Of a stretch of DNA of 45,947 nucleotides, positions 8,661 through 17,095 are shown piece after piece (positions within the stretch are counted from its first letter, which is position 1; every line of letters begins with the position of its first letter). The position numbers were made by a program, and so were the translations under genes. Origin of the DNA: Cohaesibacter sp. (GTDB taxonomy: Bacteria > Pseudomonadota > Alphaproteobacteria > Rhizobiales > Cohaesibacteraceae); NCBI GenBank assembly GCA_025800105.1, contig JAOXSG010000484.1:1-45947 (forward strand), in the 5' to 3' direction. The notes under the pieces were generated by a model that ran no database searches, was not told the origin of the DNA, and saw only the letters and a program-made list of their open reading frames with translations.

Positions 8661-8693
8661 CAGAATAGGCTAAATGAATGGGTCCTGAGCCTA
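8661..8693 (+). repeat. Solo 33-bp end of the MITE-like repeat, overlapping the ppdK stop
   Basis: These 33 bases match the inverted left end of the element at 31369-31401 at 31 of 33 positions (mismatches at two internal bases). The shared outer end is GTCCTGAGCCTA. No second end is found within the expected 270 bp, so this is a solo or truncated copy. Its last three bases (CTA, 8691-8693) are the TAG stop codon of ppdK on the opposite strand. Confidence 0.75.
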
Positions 8694-11363
8694 GCGATGC
8701 TCGGCAGAGCGTAAATAAGCTTGCGCTGCCGCCAGACGGGCAATAGGCACCCGGAACGGCGAACAGGACACATAATCCAGTTCGATTTTTTCGCAAAATT
8801 CGATAGAGGCCGGATCGCCACCATGTTCGCCACAAATTCCCATCTTGATATCTTCGCGCGCAAAGCGGCCCCGCTCGGCGGCAATTTCGATCAATTCCCC
8901 CACGCCATTGGTGTCAAGGCTGATAAAAGGATCCTGATCAATGATGCCAAGGCGCTGATAATCGGCCAGAAAACGCGAGGCATCATCACGGCTGATACCA
9001 TAAGTCGTCTGGGTTAGATCGTTTGTCCCAAAAGAGAAAAATTCCGCACTTTCCGCAATGGTGCGGGCTTGCAAACAGGCACGGGGCAGCTCAATCATCG
9101 TGCCGATGCTGTAAGAGACATTGCGCCCGGCTTCCGACATGACATCGGCCCCAACCGCATCAATGCGGGCTTTGACATAATCCAGTTCTTCACGCAGGCC
9201 AACCAAAGGCACCATGATTTCCGGCTGTACGGCGCGACCGGTTTTGATGGCCGCCGCAATGGCCGCTTCAAAAATGGCACGTACCTGCATTTCTGCAATT
9301 TCAGGATAGGTAATCGCCAAACGGCAGCCACGATGGCCCAGCATCGGGTTAAATTCGTGCAATCGAGTGATTTTCGCCTGCAAGGCCTCCGGCGACAGAC
9401 GCAAAGATGGAGCCACATGGGCAATATCCTCTGCCTCATGGGGAACAAATTCATGCAAAGGCGGATCCAGCAAGCGAATAGTGACCGGTAGGCCCGCCAT
9501 AATTTCGAACAATTCGGTAAAATCCTTGCGCTGCATAGGCAAAAGCGTTGCCAATGCATCGCGCCGGGCTTCCACCTCTTCGGCAAAAATCATCTCGCGC
9601 ATGGCGGCAATGCGATCTTCGTCAAAGAACATATGCTCGGTTCGGCAAAGCCCAATGCCCTCGGCCCCAAAATCCCGCGCAGATTTGGCATCTTGCGGGG
9701 TTTCGGCATTGCAACGCACTCTCATGCGACGCGCCTGATCAACCCATTCCATCAGCGTGGAAAATTCCCCGGTCAATTCCGGCTTTTGCATCGGCACATC
9801 CCCAAGCAAAATCTCGCCAGAGCTGCCGCAAATCGTCACCACATCGCCTTTTGACAAATGAATATGCCCAACGCGCAGGCTTTCTTTCTCATAATCAATG
9901 CGCAAGGATCCAGCGCCGGAAACGCAAGGTGTGCCCATGCCCCGCGCCACCACTGCGGCATGGGACGTCATGCCACCACGGGCGGTCAGAATACCTTGAG
10001 CGGCATGCATACCATGGATATCTTCCGGGCTTGTCTCAATACGCGCCAGAATAATGGGCCGCCCTTGAGCGGCAAGACTTTCTGCCTCATCGGGATGAAA
10101 AACCAATTGCCCAGAGGCCGCACCGGGAGAGGCTGGCAAGCCTTTGGCAATCAGATTGCGTTCGGCATCTTCGGCAATGGTTGGATGCAGCAATTGATCC
10201 AGTGAGCGCGGATCAATGCGCAAAATGGCGTCATCACGGCTAATCACCCCTTCATTGGCCATTTCCACGGCAATGCGCAAAGCCGCCTTGCCTGTGCGTT
10301 TGCCAATGCGGGTTTGCAACATCCATAATTTACCGCGCTCAATGGTAAATTCCAGATCCTGCATATCCTTGTAATGATGTTCTAGAATACGGCAAATATC
10401 GCAAAATTGCCCAAAAGCCTCCGGCATGGCTTCTTCCATGGAAGGGGCCTGATTGTGATTGCCAAGACGTGCCTTGATGGTCAGATCTTGTGGTGTGCGA
10501 ATGCCTGCCACCACATCTTCGCCCTGCGCATTGATCAGAAATTCGCCATAAAGAGCCTTCTCACCGGTTGAGGGATTGCGGGTGAAGGCAACACCTGTGG
10601 CAGACTCATGGCCCATATTGCCAAAAACCATAGCCTGAATATTGACCGCTGTGCCCCAATTTTCAGGAATATCATGAAGACGTCGATAGGTGATAGCGCG
10701 CGCATTCATCCAGCTGGAAAACACGGCCCCAATGGCTCCCCAAAGCTGTTCTTCCCCATCTTGGGGGAATGCCTCGCCCAATTCATCCTCAATCAGTAAT
10801 TTATAGCGCTCAACAACGCTTTTCCAGTCATCGGCAGACAGGTCGGTGTCGAGCACATAACCGCATTCATCTTTGACTTGCTCGATAATATCTTCAAAAT
10901 CATGATGATCCATGCCCATAACGACATCGCCATACATCTGGATAAACCGGCGATAACTGTCATAGGCAAAACGGGCATCCCCTGAATCTTTGGCCAGAGC
11001 TTCAACCGTGACATCATTCAGGCCCAGATTCAGGACGGTATCCATCATGCCAGGCATGGAAACCCGCGCACCAGAACGCACCGACAACAGCAAGGGATTA
11101 TGCGCACTGCCAAAAATACGTCCCGTCTGCGCCCCAATGGTCGCAAGAGCGGCTTTGACTTGCTCTTTTAAATCCTGCGGATAGCTATGGCCATGATCAT
11201 AATAATAGCGGCAAAGCTCGGTCGTGAGGGTAAATCCGGGGGGGACAGGTAGACCCAGATTGCTCATTTCTGCCAGATTGGCCCCTTTTCCTCCAAGCAG
11301 GCTGCGCATGGTTGCATCCCCCTTGGCAGATCCGTCACCAAATCCATAGATCCACTGAGCCAT
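8691..11363 (-). CDS. ppdK: Pyruvate, phosphate dikinase
   Basis: Interconverts pyruvate, ATP and phosphate with phosphoenolpyruvate, AMP and pyrophosphate; in alphaproteobacteria it serves gluconeogenesis or PEP metabolism in the cytosol. 890 residues, the usual length. The N-terminal ATP-grasp domain opens GFGDGSAKGDATMRSLLGGK and contains LLLSVRSGARVSMPGMMDT. The swivelling phosphohistidine domain has GGMTSHAAVVARGMG with H468. The C-terminal PEP/pyruvate barrel has C844 in CGEHGGDPAS. The last residues, after the conserved PIARLAAAQA, are YLRSAEHR. The stop codon lies in a repeat end. Clean ATG at 11363; the ribosome site GGGACGAAAAGAAG is moderate. Confidence 0.98.
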   Translation of the reverse strand: MAQWIYGFGDGSAKGDATMRSLLGGKGANLAEMSNLGLPVPPGFTLTTELCRYYYDHGHSYPQDLKEQVKAALATIGAQTGRIFGSAHNPLLLSVRSGARVSMPGMMDTVLNLGLNDVTVEALAKDSGDARFAYDSYRRFIQMYGDVVMGMDHHDFEDIIEQVKDECGYVLDTDLSADDWKSVVERYKLLIEDELGEAFPQDGEEQLWGAIGAVFSSWMNARAITYRRLHDIPENWGTAVNIQAMVFGNMGHESATGVAFTRNPSTGEKALYGEFLINAQGEDVVAGIRTPQDLTIKARLGNHNQAPSMEEAMPEAFGQFCDICRILEHHYKDMQDLEFTIERGKLWMLQTRIGKRTGKAALRIAVEMANEGVISRDDAILRIDPRSLDQLLHPTIAEDAERNLIAKGLPASPGAASGQLVFHPDEAESLAAQGRPIILARIETSPEDIHGMHAAQGILTARGGMTSHAAVVARGMGTPCVSGAGSLRIDYEKESLRVGHIHLSKGDVVTICGSSGEILLGDVPMQKPELTGEFSTLMEWVDQARRMRVRCNAETPQDAKSARDFGAEGIGLCRTEHMFFDEDRIAAMREMIFAEEVEARRDALATLLPMQRKDFTELFEIMAGLPVTIRLLDPPLHEFVPHEAEDIAHVAPSLRLSPEALQAKITRLHEFNPMLGHRGCRLAITYPEIAEMQVRAIFEAAIAAAIKTGRAVQPEIMVPLVGLREELDYVKARIDAVGADVMSEAGRNVSYSIGTMIELPRACLQARTIAESAEFFSFGTNDLTQTTYGISRDDASRFLADYQRLGIIDQDPFISLDTNGVGELIEIAAERGRFAREDIKMGICGEHGGDPASIEFCEKIELDYVSCSPFRVPIARLAAAQAYLRSAEHR

Positions 11364-11743
11364 CTTCTTTTCGTCCCTTACACGTCACTCACACGCTTTA
11401 TAACAGCACAAAACCACAGATCTTCGCTATTCTGTTACCGTCACTTACGCGCTTTTCACCGCTCTGAATGCCCATTATCTTTGCCAGCATACCAGATGAG
11501 TCGTAAAACGGGGACACTCTAGCCAATCAAATGTTGCGATGCAACAAAAGTTGGGAATTTTGCTATTTGGCTTAGGCCGTAAGGTAAAGAGCCCTTGAGC
11601 ATCCGGGCGACAGAAAAGAAAGGGACAAGAGAAGAAAAGATCAAAAACGCACGCTTCTCAACAGCCTGTCATCTGTTTGTCATTAAGGCTTGGCATTCAG
11701 GTCGGCATTTCTCGACGAATGAAGCACCCTTGTGAGAGGCCAT
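11364..11743. other. Divergent intergenic region between ppdK and arsR
   Basis: No gene. It must carry the ppdK promoter (minus) and the ars operon promoter (plus). The palindrome at 11532-11546 is listed separately. Close to arsR, CATTTCTCGACGAATG (around 11705-11720) is an imperfect dyad with matching CATT/AATG outer and TCGA central bases, and is a candidate ArsR operator. Confidence 0.45.
11532..11546. promoter_or_regulatory. Palindrome TGTTGC-GAT-GCAACA, candidate PhaR-like site
   Basis: Perfect 6-bp arms with a 3-base spacer, 169 bases upstream of the ppdK ATG. The core TGCGATGCA fits the TGC-R-N-Y-GCA pattern reported for PhaR, the regulator of polyhydroxybutyrate metabolism, in Bradyrhizobium. 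The assignment rests on that short match only. Control of ppdK by a carbon-storage regulator would make sense but is inference. Confidence 0.35.
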
Positions 11744-12106
11744 ATGACACAATGCGAGACAGCCGATAAGCTTCAGCTTTCTGATGAGCAAAAGGTCAAC
11801 ATTTTGGCGGCAATGGCACAGATCACCCGTTTAAAAGTCTTGCGTCTGCTGCAACGCGCAGGCGAAGGGGGAATGATTGCTGGCGTGATTGCCAAGGAAT
11901 TGTCTGTGCCACACAATACCTTGTCGACACATCTGGCCATTCTGGACCGCGCCGGTCTTGTCAGACACCAAAAGCAGGGGCGCACCATGCGCTATTTTGC
12001 CCGTCAGGACAATATCCTGCATTTGGCGACCAGTCTGATGCAGGACTGCTGCCATTTACCACAGACAGAACAGAAACTGGCGAACGAAGAAAAAGCAACA
12101 AGCTGA
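11744..12106 (+). CDS. arsR: ArsR-family arsenic-responsive repressor
   Basis: Winged-helix repressor of 120 residues heading the ars operon. The HTH is IAKELSVPHNTLSTHLAIL, followed by the wing GLVRHQKQGRTMRYFA. The classical ELCVCDL metal site is missing. Instead a vicinal cysteine pair occurs near the C-terminus (MQDCCHLP), resembling the C-terminal As(III) site known from Acidithiobacillus-type ArsR. The ATG at 11744 has GAGAGG 4 bases upstream; an in-frame GTG at 11732 is less likely. arsC follows after 48 bases. It probably represses its own operon and releases DNA on arsenite binding. Confidence 0.9.
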   Translation: MTQCETADKLQLSDEQKVNILAAMAQITRLKVLRLLQRAGEGGMIAGVIAKELSVPHNTLSTHLAILDRAGLVRHQKQGRTMRYFARQDNILHLATSLMQDCCHLPQTEQKLANEEKATS

Positions 12107-12154
12107 GTGTCATAGCCAAAAGCCGATTTTCCAGCCCTATCAGGATCCAACATC

Positions 12155-12664
12155 ATGCAAAAAGTTCTCTTCCTTTGTACAGGAAATTCCGCACGCTCCA
12201 TTTTGGCCGAAGCCATTTTGAACCGGGTCGGCAAAGGCCGGTTTAAGGCCTATTCCGCAGGCAGTCAGCCCAAAAATGAGCCAAACCCTTACGCACTGGA
12301 ATTGCTCCGCTCGCTTGGCTATGGATTATCCTCTTTTCGCTCCAAAAGTTGGGATGAATTTTCAAGCGATCTGGATGGCAAAAAGATGCATCATATCATC
12401 ACAGTTTGCGACAATGCGGCGGGCGAGAGCTGCCCTTTCTGGCCCGGAAAACCGGCCTCTGGCCATTGGGGCATCCCCGACCCAGCCGCCGCCATCGGCT
12501 CTGAACAAGAAATCCAGCTTGCTTTCTTAACCGCTTATGCGCAATTGTCCGATCGCATTGGCCGCTTTGTGTCCATGCCAATCGAGGATATGAAGAAAAA
12601 GGAAATCCGCGAATTGATGGAGGAAATCGGCTCTTTCAGCGGCGCAACAGGAGGGATCCGCTAA
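12155..12664 (+). CDS. arsC: Arsenate reductase, low-molecular-weight phosphatase type
   Basis: Reduces arsenate to arsenite in the cytosol. 169 residues with the phosphatase P-loop CTGNSARS at C8-S15. Two further cysteines, C85 in TVCDNAAGE and C93 in SCPFWPG, are suited to the relay that hands the disulfide to thioredoxin, as in the thioredoxin-coupled class. The later GIPDPAA is the general-acid loop (DP motif) of the fold. Its stop codon overlaps the ATG of the aquaporin gene by one base, showing translational coupling. It belongs with arsR and the aquaporin in one operon. Confidence 0.95.
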   Translation: MQKVLFLCTGNSARSILAEAILNRVGKGRFKAYSAGSQPKNEPNPYALELLRSLGYGLSSFRSKSWDEFSSDLDGKKMHHIITVCDNAAGESCPFWPGKPASGHWGIPDPAAAIGSEQEIQLAFLTAYAQLSDRIGRFVSMPIEDMKKKEIRELMEEIGSFSGATGGIR

Positions 12665-13329
12665 TGGCATCTTCGGAGCGCGCACAAATATTGGCAGAAT
12701 TTCTAGGCACAGGCACATTGGTGGCAACCGTTGTCGGCTCCGGCATCATGGCGCAAAATCTGGCAGGTGGAAATGTGGCCGTTGCCCTTTTGGGCAACAC
12801 CATTCCAACCGGGGCTATCCTGTTTGTTCTGATCACCATGCTTGGCCCCATTTCCGGCGCGCATTTCAATCCGGTTGTCTCGCTGGCTTTTTTCATCAAA
12901 AAAGCCCTGCCAGCCAGAAAACTATTTCCCTTCATTCTTGCCCAGATCATCGGGGGCATTTTGGGGTGCCTGCTGGCCAATTTTATGTTTGAACTGGATA
13001 TGGTGCAAATTTCGCAGAAAATCCGTACCGGCCCTGCGCAATGGATCTCGGAAATAACCGCAACCATAGGCCTTTTGCTGACTATTTTTGTCTGTCTGCG
13101 CTCCAAACCCTCCGCCATTCCGGCGGCGGTTGGTCTTTATATCACGGCGGCTTACTGGTTTACTTCATCCACCAGCTTCGCCAATCCTGCGGTCGCAATC
13201 TCGCGCATTTTCTCCAACACCTTTGCCGGCATTCGCCCCGAAGATGCTGGCTTTTTCATCATCGCTCAGGTGATTGGTATGGGCCTGGCGCTGATCATTG
13301 CCAAATATTTGCTGGAAGAAGAGAGATAA
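12664..13329 (+). CDS. aqpS: Aquaporin/aquaglyceroporin of the ars operon (AqpS-like)
   Basis: Six-helix MIP channel of 221 residues. The first NPA box is NPV (N69-P70-V71, in GAHFNPVVSL) and the second is canonical NPA (N174-A176, in FANPAVAISR) with the filter arginine R181. An NPV box and location beside arsC fit AqpS of Sinorhizobium meliloti, which replaces the ArsB pump and lets arsenite made by ArsC leave the cell down its gradient. Neither ArsB/Acr3 nor ArsH is in this window. The ATG overlaps the arsC stop. Substrate specificity is inferred from context. Confidence 0.92.
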   Translation: MASSERAQILAEFLGTGTLVATVVGSGIMAQNLAGGNVAVALLGNTIPTGAILFVLITMLGPISGAHFNPVVSLAFFIKKALPARKLFPFILAQIIGGILGCLLANFMFELDMVQISQKIRTGPAQWISEITATIGLLLTIFVCLRSKPSAIPAAVGLYITAAYWFTSSTSFANPAVAISRIFSNTFAGIRPEDAGFFIIAQVIGMGLALIIAKYLLEEER

Positions 13330-13368
13330 CAAGAAACTGGGGAATATCGGGAGAGCGGCAATCATGCC

Positions 13369-13397
13369 TTGACCTTATAGCCGCTTCCCCCTTTAGT
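13369..13397 (+). promoter_or_regulatory. Candidate sigma70 promoter for the DUF3422 gene
   Basis: TTGACC (13369-13374) and TTTAGT (13392-13397) are separated by 17 bases, matching 5/6 and 4/6 of the consensus, about 60 bases before the DUF3422 start. This implies transcription separate from the ars operon. A CTAG-type repeat motif follows at 13399-13430. Confidence 0.4.
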
Positions 13398-13455
13398 ATG
13401 GGTCTGGGCTATGAGCCTAGGTTCAGCATAAAGGCAGATCAATGGGCGGGCGACC

Positions 13456-14859
13456 ATGAGCAAAAGCAATCCGCTAACACGCAAGACCGCCTCGCATGAT
13501 CATCATATGCGTGTGGCCATGACTGATGAACTCCATGCGCGCCCTTTTGCCAAACTCCAAGCCCCATGCCGGATTGCCTTCATCGCTCTAAAGCCAGATG
13601 AAGATGGCCTTCACGATCAGGCATTGGCCCACCGCCAACTGCATGATTTCTTAAAAATTTTTGGAGCGGACCAGACGGTAAAGCCCGAAGCTGTCTATCA
13701 TTTCGCCACCCTGTTTGAAAAAGAAGATCAGAGTCTGACCTTAAAATGGGAGAATCACAGCGAATTTGCCACCTATACGCTTTATTCTTCCGATATGAGA
13801 GCAGAGCCTTTTGCACCGGATCTGCATGACTATTTCGATGACAACTGGATCAGGGCTTATCCGGGCAGGCGCATCACATCTGCCGTTTTGCAGGTGGAAA
13901 TCGAGCCCGATGTGATGGCTATTGAACATCGGGTCAATACCGATCTGCGAAGCTGGTTTTTGCATGAAGGCTTTGCCGCAGGTTGGGTTTCGGATCATAT
14001 GGCCGTGCTTGCGGGCAATTTCCATCTCGATCAGGAAGGCCATATCCGCTTTGCCCTGCTGGGTCGAAAAGGCATTGGGCCGCGCCGTCTTGGCCGCATC
14101 ATTCAGCGTATTTTGGAAATCGAAGTCTATAAAAGCATGGCCATGCTCACCTTGCCCATGGCGCGCGATGTTATGGACGAGCTGAACACGATCAACCGTG
14201 ATTTGGCCGATACGGTTGAAACCATGGCCAAGGGCGACAACAACCACAAGCAAACCTTGCAGCATTTGCAAAGTCTGTCGGCGCGCATTGCTCTGCTCGA
14301 TACCCAGACCGCCACCCGCTTTGCAGCCGCACGCGCCTATGAGCGTCTGGTCAATGACAGAACCCGAATTTTGCGCGAGGGCAGGGTCTTGGGGCGGCAA
14401 TTATTTGCCGAATTTATGGTCCGGCGCTTTGATCCGGCCATGCGCACTTGCCATGCGGCATCAAATGCCCTGCAAAATGCCTCAGATCGTGCGGATAAGG
14501 CAACAGACCTTCTGGGCACGCGGGTGAGTGTCACCACCGCAGAACAAAATCGCGCTTTGCTGCACAAAATGGATAGGCGCGCAGAACAGCAAGCGCGTTT
14601 ACAGGAAACGGTCGAAGGCATTTCTGTGGTCGCCATTTCCTATTATGCCGTCAGTTTGCTGACCTACCTGCTGGCACCAATCACCAAAGTCATGCCGATC
14701 AGCAAAACGATTTTGGCCGCTTTGCTGGTGATACCAGTGGTCACAATGGTCTGGATTTCCATGCACCGCCTGAAAGAAAAACTGATCCGCAAAAATGACA
14801 AGAGCCTGCCTCCAAGCGAGACACTGGAGCAGGATTTGACAGACAGAAAAGATCAATAA
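13456..14859 (+). CDS. DUF3422 family membrane protein
   Basis: 467-residue protein of the DUF3422 family, whose function is not known. The N-terminus contains the family-like MTDELHARPFAKLQAPCRIAF. The middle is soluble and helical, with long amphipathic stretches around residues 240-390. Two transmembrane helices near the C-terminus, about residues 397-415 and 422-440, form a hairpin anchor followed by a basic, charged tail. The arrangement resembles a cytosolic domain with coiled coils anchored in the inner membrane. The ribosome site before the ATG at 13456 is weak (GGGCG). The FolC-like gene follows after only 9 bases, so the two are probably one operon. Confidence 0.85.
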   Translation: MSKSNPLTRKTASHDHHMRVAMTDELHARPFAKLQAPCRIAFIALKPDEDGLHDQALAHRQLHDFLKIFGADQTVKPEAVYHFATLFEKEDQSLTLKWENHSEFATYTLYSSDMRAEPFAPDLHDYFDDNWIRAYPGRRITSAVLQVEIEPDVMAIEHRVNTDLRSWFLHEGFAAGWVSDHMAVLAGNFHLDQEGHIRFALLGRKGIGPRRLGRIIQRILEIEVYKSMAMLTLPMARDVMDELNTINRDLADTVETMAKGDNNHKQTLQHLQSLSARIALLDTQTATRFAAARAYERLVNDRTRILREGRVLGRQLFAEFMVRRFDPAMRTCHAASNALQNASDRADKATDLLGTRVSVTTAEQNRALLHKMDRRAEQQARLQETVEGISVVAISYYAVSLLTYLLAPITKVMPISKTILAALLVIPVVTMVWISMHRLKEKLIRKNDKSLPPSETLEQDLTDRKDQ

Positions 14860-14868
14860 GACAAGAAA

Positions 14869-16119
14869 ATGACCCAAGCACTTGCCGCAAAAACCCCGTT
14901 CGATCTGGCTTTGGATGAAATCTATGCCTCTTTCATGGCCCGCAAACATCAGGTTGCAGGAAAGCTGGATAAGGAGATCCGCGACCCGTCCTTGCTGATA
15001 GATTTGGCAAACAAGCTTGATCTTTTGCCGCCCAAAGAGCGCATCATTCGCATCACCGGTTCCAAGGGCAAAGGCACCACATCCCGCATGATTGCCCAGA
15101 TCTTGCAAAAGGAAACCAACGGCAAAATCGCCCTTTTGGTCTCGCCCGAAGAACTGGACCATAATGATCGGATGCGGGTCAATGACAAACCCGCCACAAA
15201 AGAAACTTTTCTGAGGCATTATGCAAAGCTCCGTCCCCATTTGCAGGCCTTGGAAGAGACTTTGCCAACAGGCCGTTATCTCTCGCCCATGGGCACCTTT
15301 TTGCTGATTGCCCTGTCATGGTTCAAAGAGCAAAAAGTCGACCATTGGGTGCTGGAGACCGGGCGCGGGGCACGCTATGATGAAGTGGGCATCTTGCCAT
15401 CCAGCCTGTCTGTGCTCACATCCATCATGCTGGAGCATCCCGGCTATCTGGGGCCGGATATTGAGGATATTGCTGATAACAAACTGGCCATCGGCCTGAC
15501 ATCCGATAAGGTGATTGCAGGCAAAGACTGTCTGAATTGGAATGACAAGCTCAATCTGCTGCCCTCGGAAAAGCTTATTCTCTGCGATCCTGAAAAGAAT
15601 GATGAGAGCATGCCGGGTTGGTTTGGCAAGAACAGGACTTTGGCTTTAAAAGCGGCGGAATTGTTCCTAACACGCCCCTTGCAGCATCACCATGACCTTT
15701 ATAATGCCTCTGCGGCCTTTGGAGCGAAAAAGCAAACAGACAAAAGCAGCTTGTATTTTGATGCCTGCATTGCAGCGGAATCGCTGGATTTGGACTTTCT
15801 TAAAAATCTGACCGCGCAGGGAAAATTGGTCATCATTGCCTCTTTGCCAGATGACAAAGATGGAGCAGGATTGCGCTCTGTGATCAAGGATGATTTGCAC
15901 TGCCCCTATCATGATATCTCATTATCGGGGACGCGCGGCTATTTGCATTATGAGCAAGCAAAGGCAGCCGGACACCATTTGGCCGATATCGACTTCAATG
16001 ATGTCCAAAGCCTTCAGGCCATTCATGCTGACTTGATGGCAAAAAATCCTGAGGCCAATCTATATTATCTGGGCACGCAAACCTTTATCCGATTGGTGCG
16101 TAAAGCCTTCGAAATCTGA
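14869..16119 (+). CDS. FolC/Mur-ligase-like ATP-dependent ligase, substrate unknown
   Basis: 416-residue protein resembling folylpolyglutamate synthase. The P-loop is RITGSKGKGTTSRMIAQIL (residues 62-80), followed by a FolC-like LLVSPEELDHNDRMRVND, VLETGRGARYDEV and LTSIMLEHPGYLG, the last in place of the usual LDHxxxLG. The C-terminal third is divergent and I cannot map the ligase domain confidently. It is unlikely to be the housekeeping FolC, which usually sits beside accD in alphaproteobacteria. Paired with a DUF3422 gene with a 9-base spacer. It probably forms an amide bond using ATP on an unidentified acid; that is family-level inference. Convergent with ispE. Confidence 0.75.
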   Translation: MTQALAAKTPFDLALDEIYASFMARKHQVAGKLDKEIRDPSLLIDLANKLDLLPPKERIIRITGSKGKGTTSRMIAQILQKETNGKIALLVSPEELDHNDRMRVNDKPATKETFLRHYAKLRPHLQALEETLPTGRYLSPMGTFLLIALSWFKEQKVDHWVLETGRGARYDEVGILPSSLSVLTSIMLEHPGYLGPDIEDIADNKLAIGLTSDKVIAGKDCLNWNDKLNLLPSEKLILCDPEKNDESMPGWFGKNRTLALKAAELFLTRPLQHHHDLYNASAAFGAKKQTDKSSLYFDACIAAESLDLDFLKNLTAQGKLVIIASLPDDKDGAGLRSVIKDDLHCPYHDISLSGTRGYLHYEQAKAAGHHLADIDFNDVQSLQAIHADLMAKNPEANLYYLGTQTFIRLVRKAFEI

Positions 16120-16156
16120 TTATTGTCCCGAAAAGTGTTGAGGCTGGCATGTAGCT

Positions 16157-17044
16157 CTATTGCACGCCACCATGGCTCACCCACCAATTGGGATGAGAAA
16201 AAGCCATACGCCGGGCTGCATATTCTGCATGTTTTGCTGTCGCAAACATGCCAAAGCAGGTGGCTCCAGAGCCGGACATGCGCGCAAGCAGACAATCGCC
16301 ATCATCATTCAAGGCTTGCAGGACATTTTCAATGATGGGGGCTTGCGCAATTGCAGCAAGCTCCAGATCATTGCGTTGTTCTGAGAGCCATCCAGCAAGA
16401 GCGGAAGCGGACAGAAAAGCCGAGGGAATTGGACCCAATGGCGCATTGTCTTTGGATTTCAGCTTTTTGAAAATATCCGGGGTTGAGATGGGAATGTGAG
16501 GATTGATCAAAACCAGCCCCAGATCCTTGGGCAGGCGAGGGCCAGGTGCCAGCTCATCCCCAATCCCTTGGGCGCGCAAACAACTCCCCTCAAGACACAT
16601 GGGCACATCGGCACCCAAAGACAGGGCAATAGCGCGCAATGTGTCATCCCTGACTGTGCGGTCCCATAATTTAAACAGGCCAAGCAAGGTCGCTGCCGCA
16701 TCCGCCGAGCCACCGCCAATGCCCGCCGCAATTGGCAGATTTTTTTCAAGCATCAAATCGGCTTTGGCTTCCAGCCCAAATTCATCGGCCAAAAGCCGCG
16801 CCGCTCGCACCATCAGATTGTCCGGTTCATGGCGCAAGCCTTCGCTAAATGGCCCGCTCACCGATAAATGCAAGCGATCAGACGAGCGAAACTCAATGAC
16901 ATCCGACGCCCCGCCAAACACAACAAGACTATCAAGCATATGATAGCCATCATCGCGCTGCCCGGTAATATGCAGTGCCAGATTCACCTTGGCCGGAGCC
17001 GGTATGCGCAAAACCGCTTCATCCTGCATAGTGTGGATCGTCAT
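16157..17044 (-). CDS. ispE: 4-diphosphocytidyl-2-C-methyl-D-erythritol kinase
   Basis: GHMP kinase of the MEP pathway: phosphorylates the 2-hydroxyl of CDP-methylerythritol on the way to isoprenoid precursors. 295 residues. It has the N-terminal PAPAKVNLALHITGQRDDGYH with catalytic lysine K19, the glycine-rich ATP loop PIAAGIGGGSADAAATL (residues 104-120), the catalytic aspartate in LGADVPMCL, and the C-terminal MSGSGATCFGMF. The ATG at 17044 has GGA 6 bases upstream. It follows the TPR protein gene on the same strand after about 50 bases, an arrangement common in Rhizobiales, so the two may be co-transcribed. Confidence 0.97.
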   Translation of the reverse strand: MTIHTMQDEAVLRIPAPAKVNLALHITGQRDDGYHMLDSLVVFGGASDVIEFRSSDRLHLSVSGPFSEGLRHEPDNLMVRAARLLADEFGLEAKADLMLEKNLPIAAGIGGGSADAAATLLGLFKLWDRTVRDDTLRAIALSLGADVPMCLEGSCLRAQGIGDELAPGPRLPKDLGLVLINPHIPISTPDIFKKLKSKDNAPLGPIPSAFLSASALAGWLSEQRNDLELAAIAQAPIIENVLQALNDDGDCLLARMSGSGATCFGMFATAKHAEYAARRMAFSHPNWWVSHGGVQ

Positions 17045-17095
17045 ACTTGTTCCATTCCCCCCGTAACAAGATTTGACCCTAGCTGTCAGAAAAGA

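Noticed and set aside
8661-8693. Complete second MITE copy at ppdK
   Set aside because: Only one end is found; the expected other end would fall inside meaB, which is intact.
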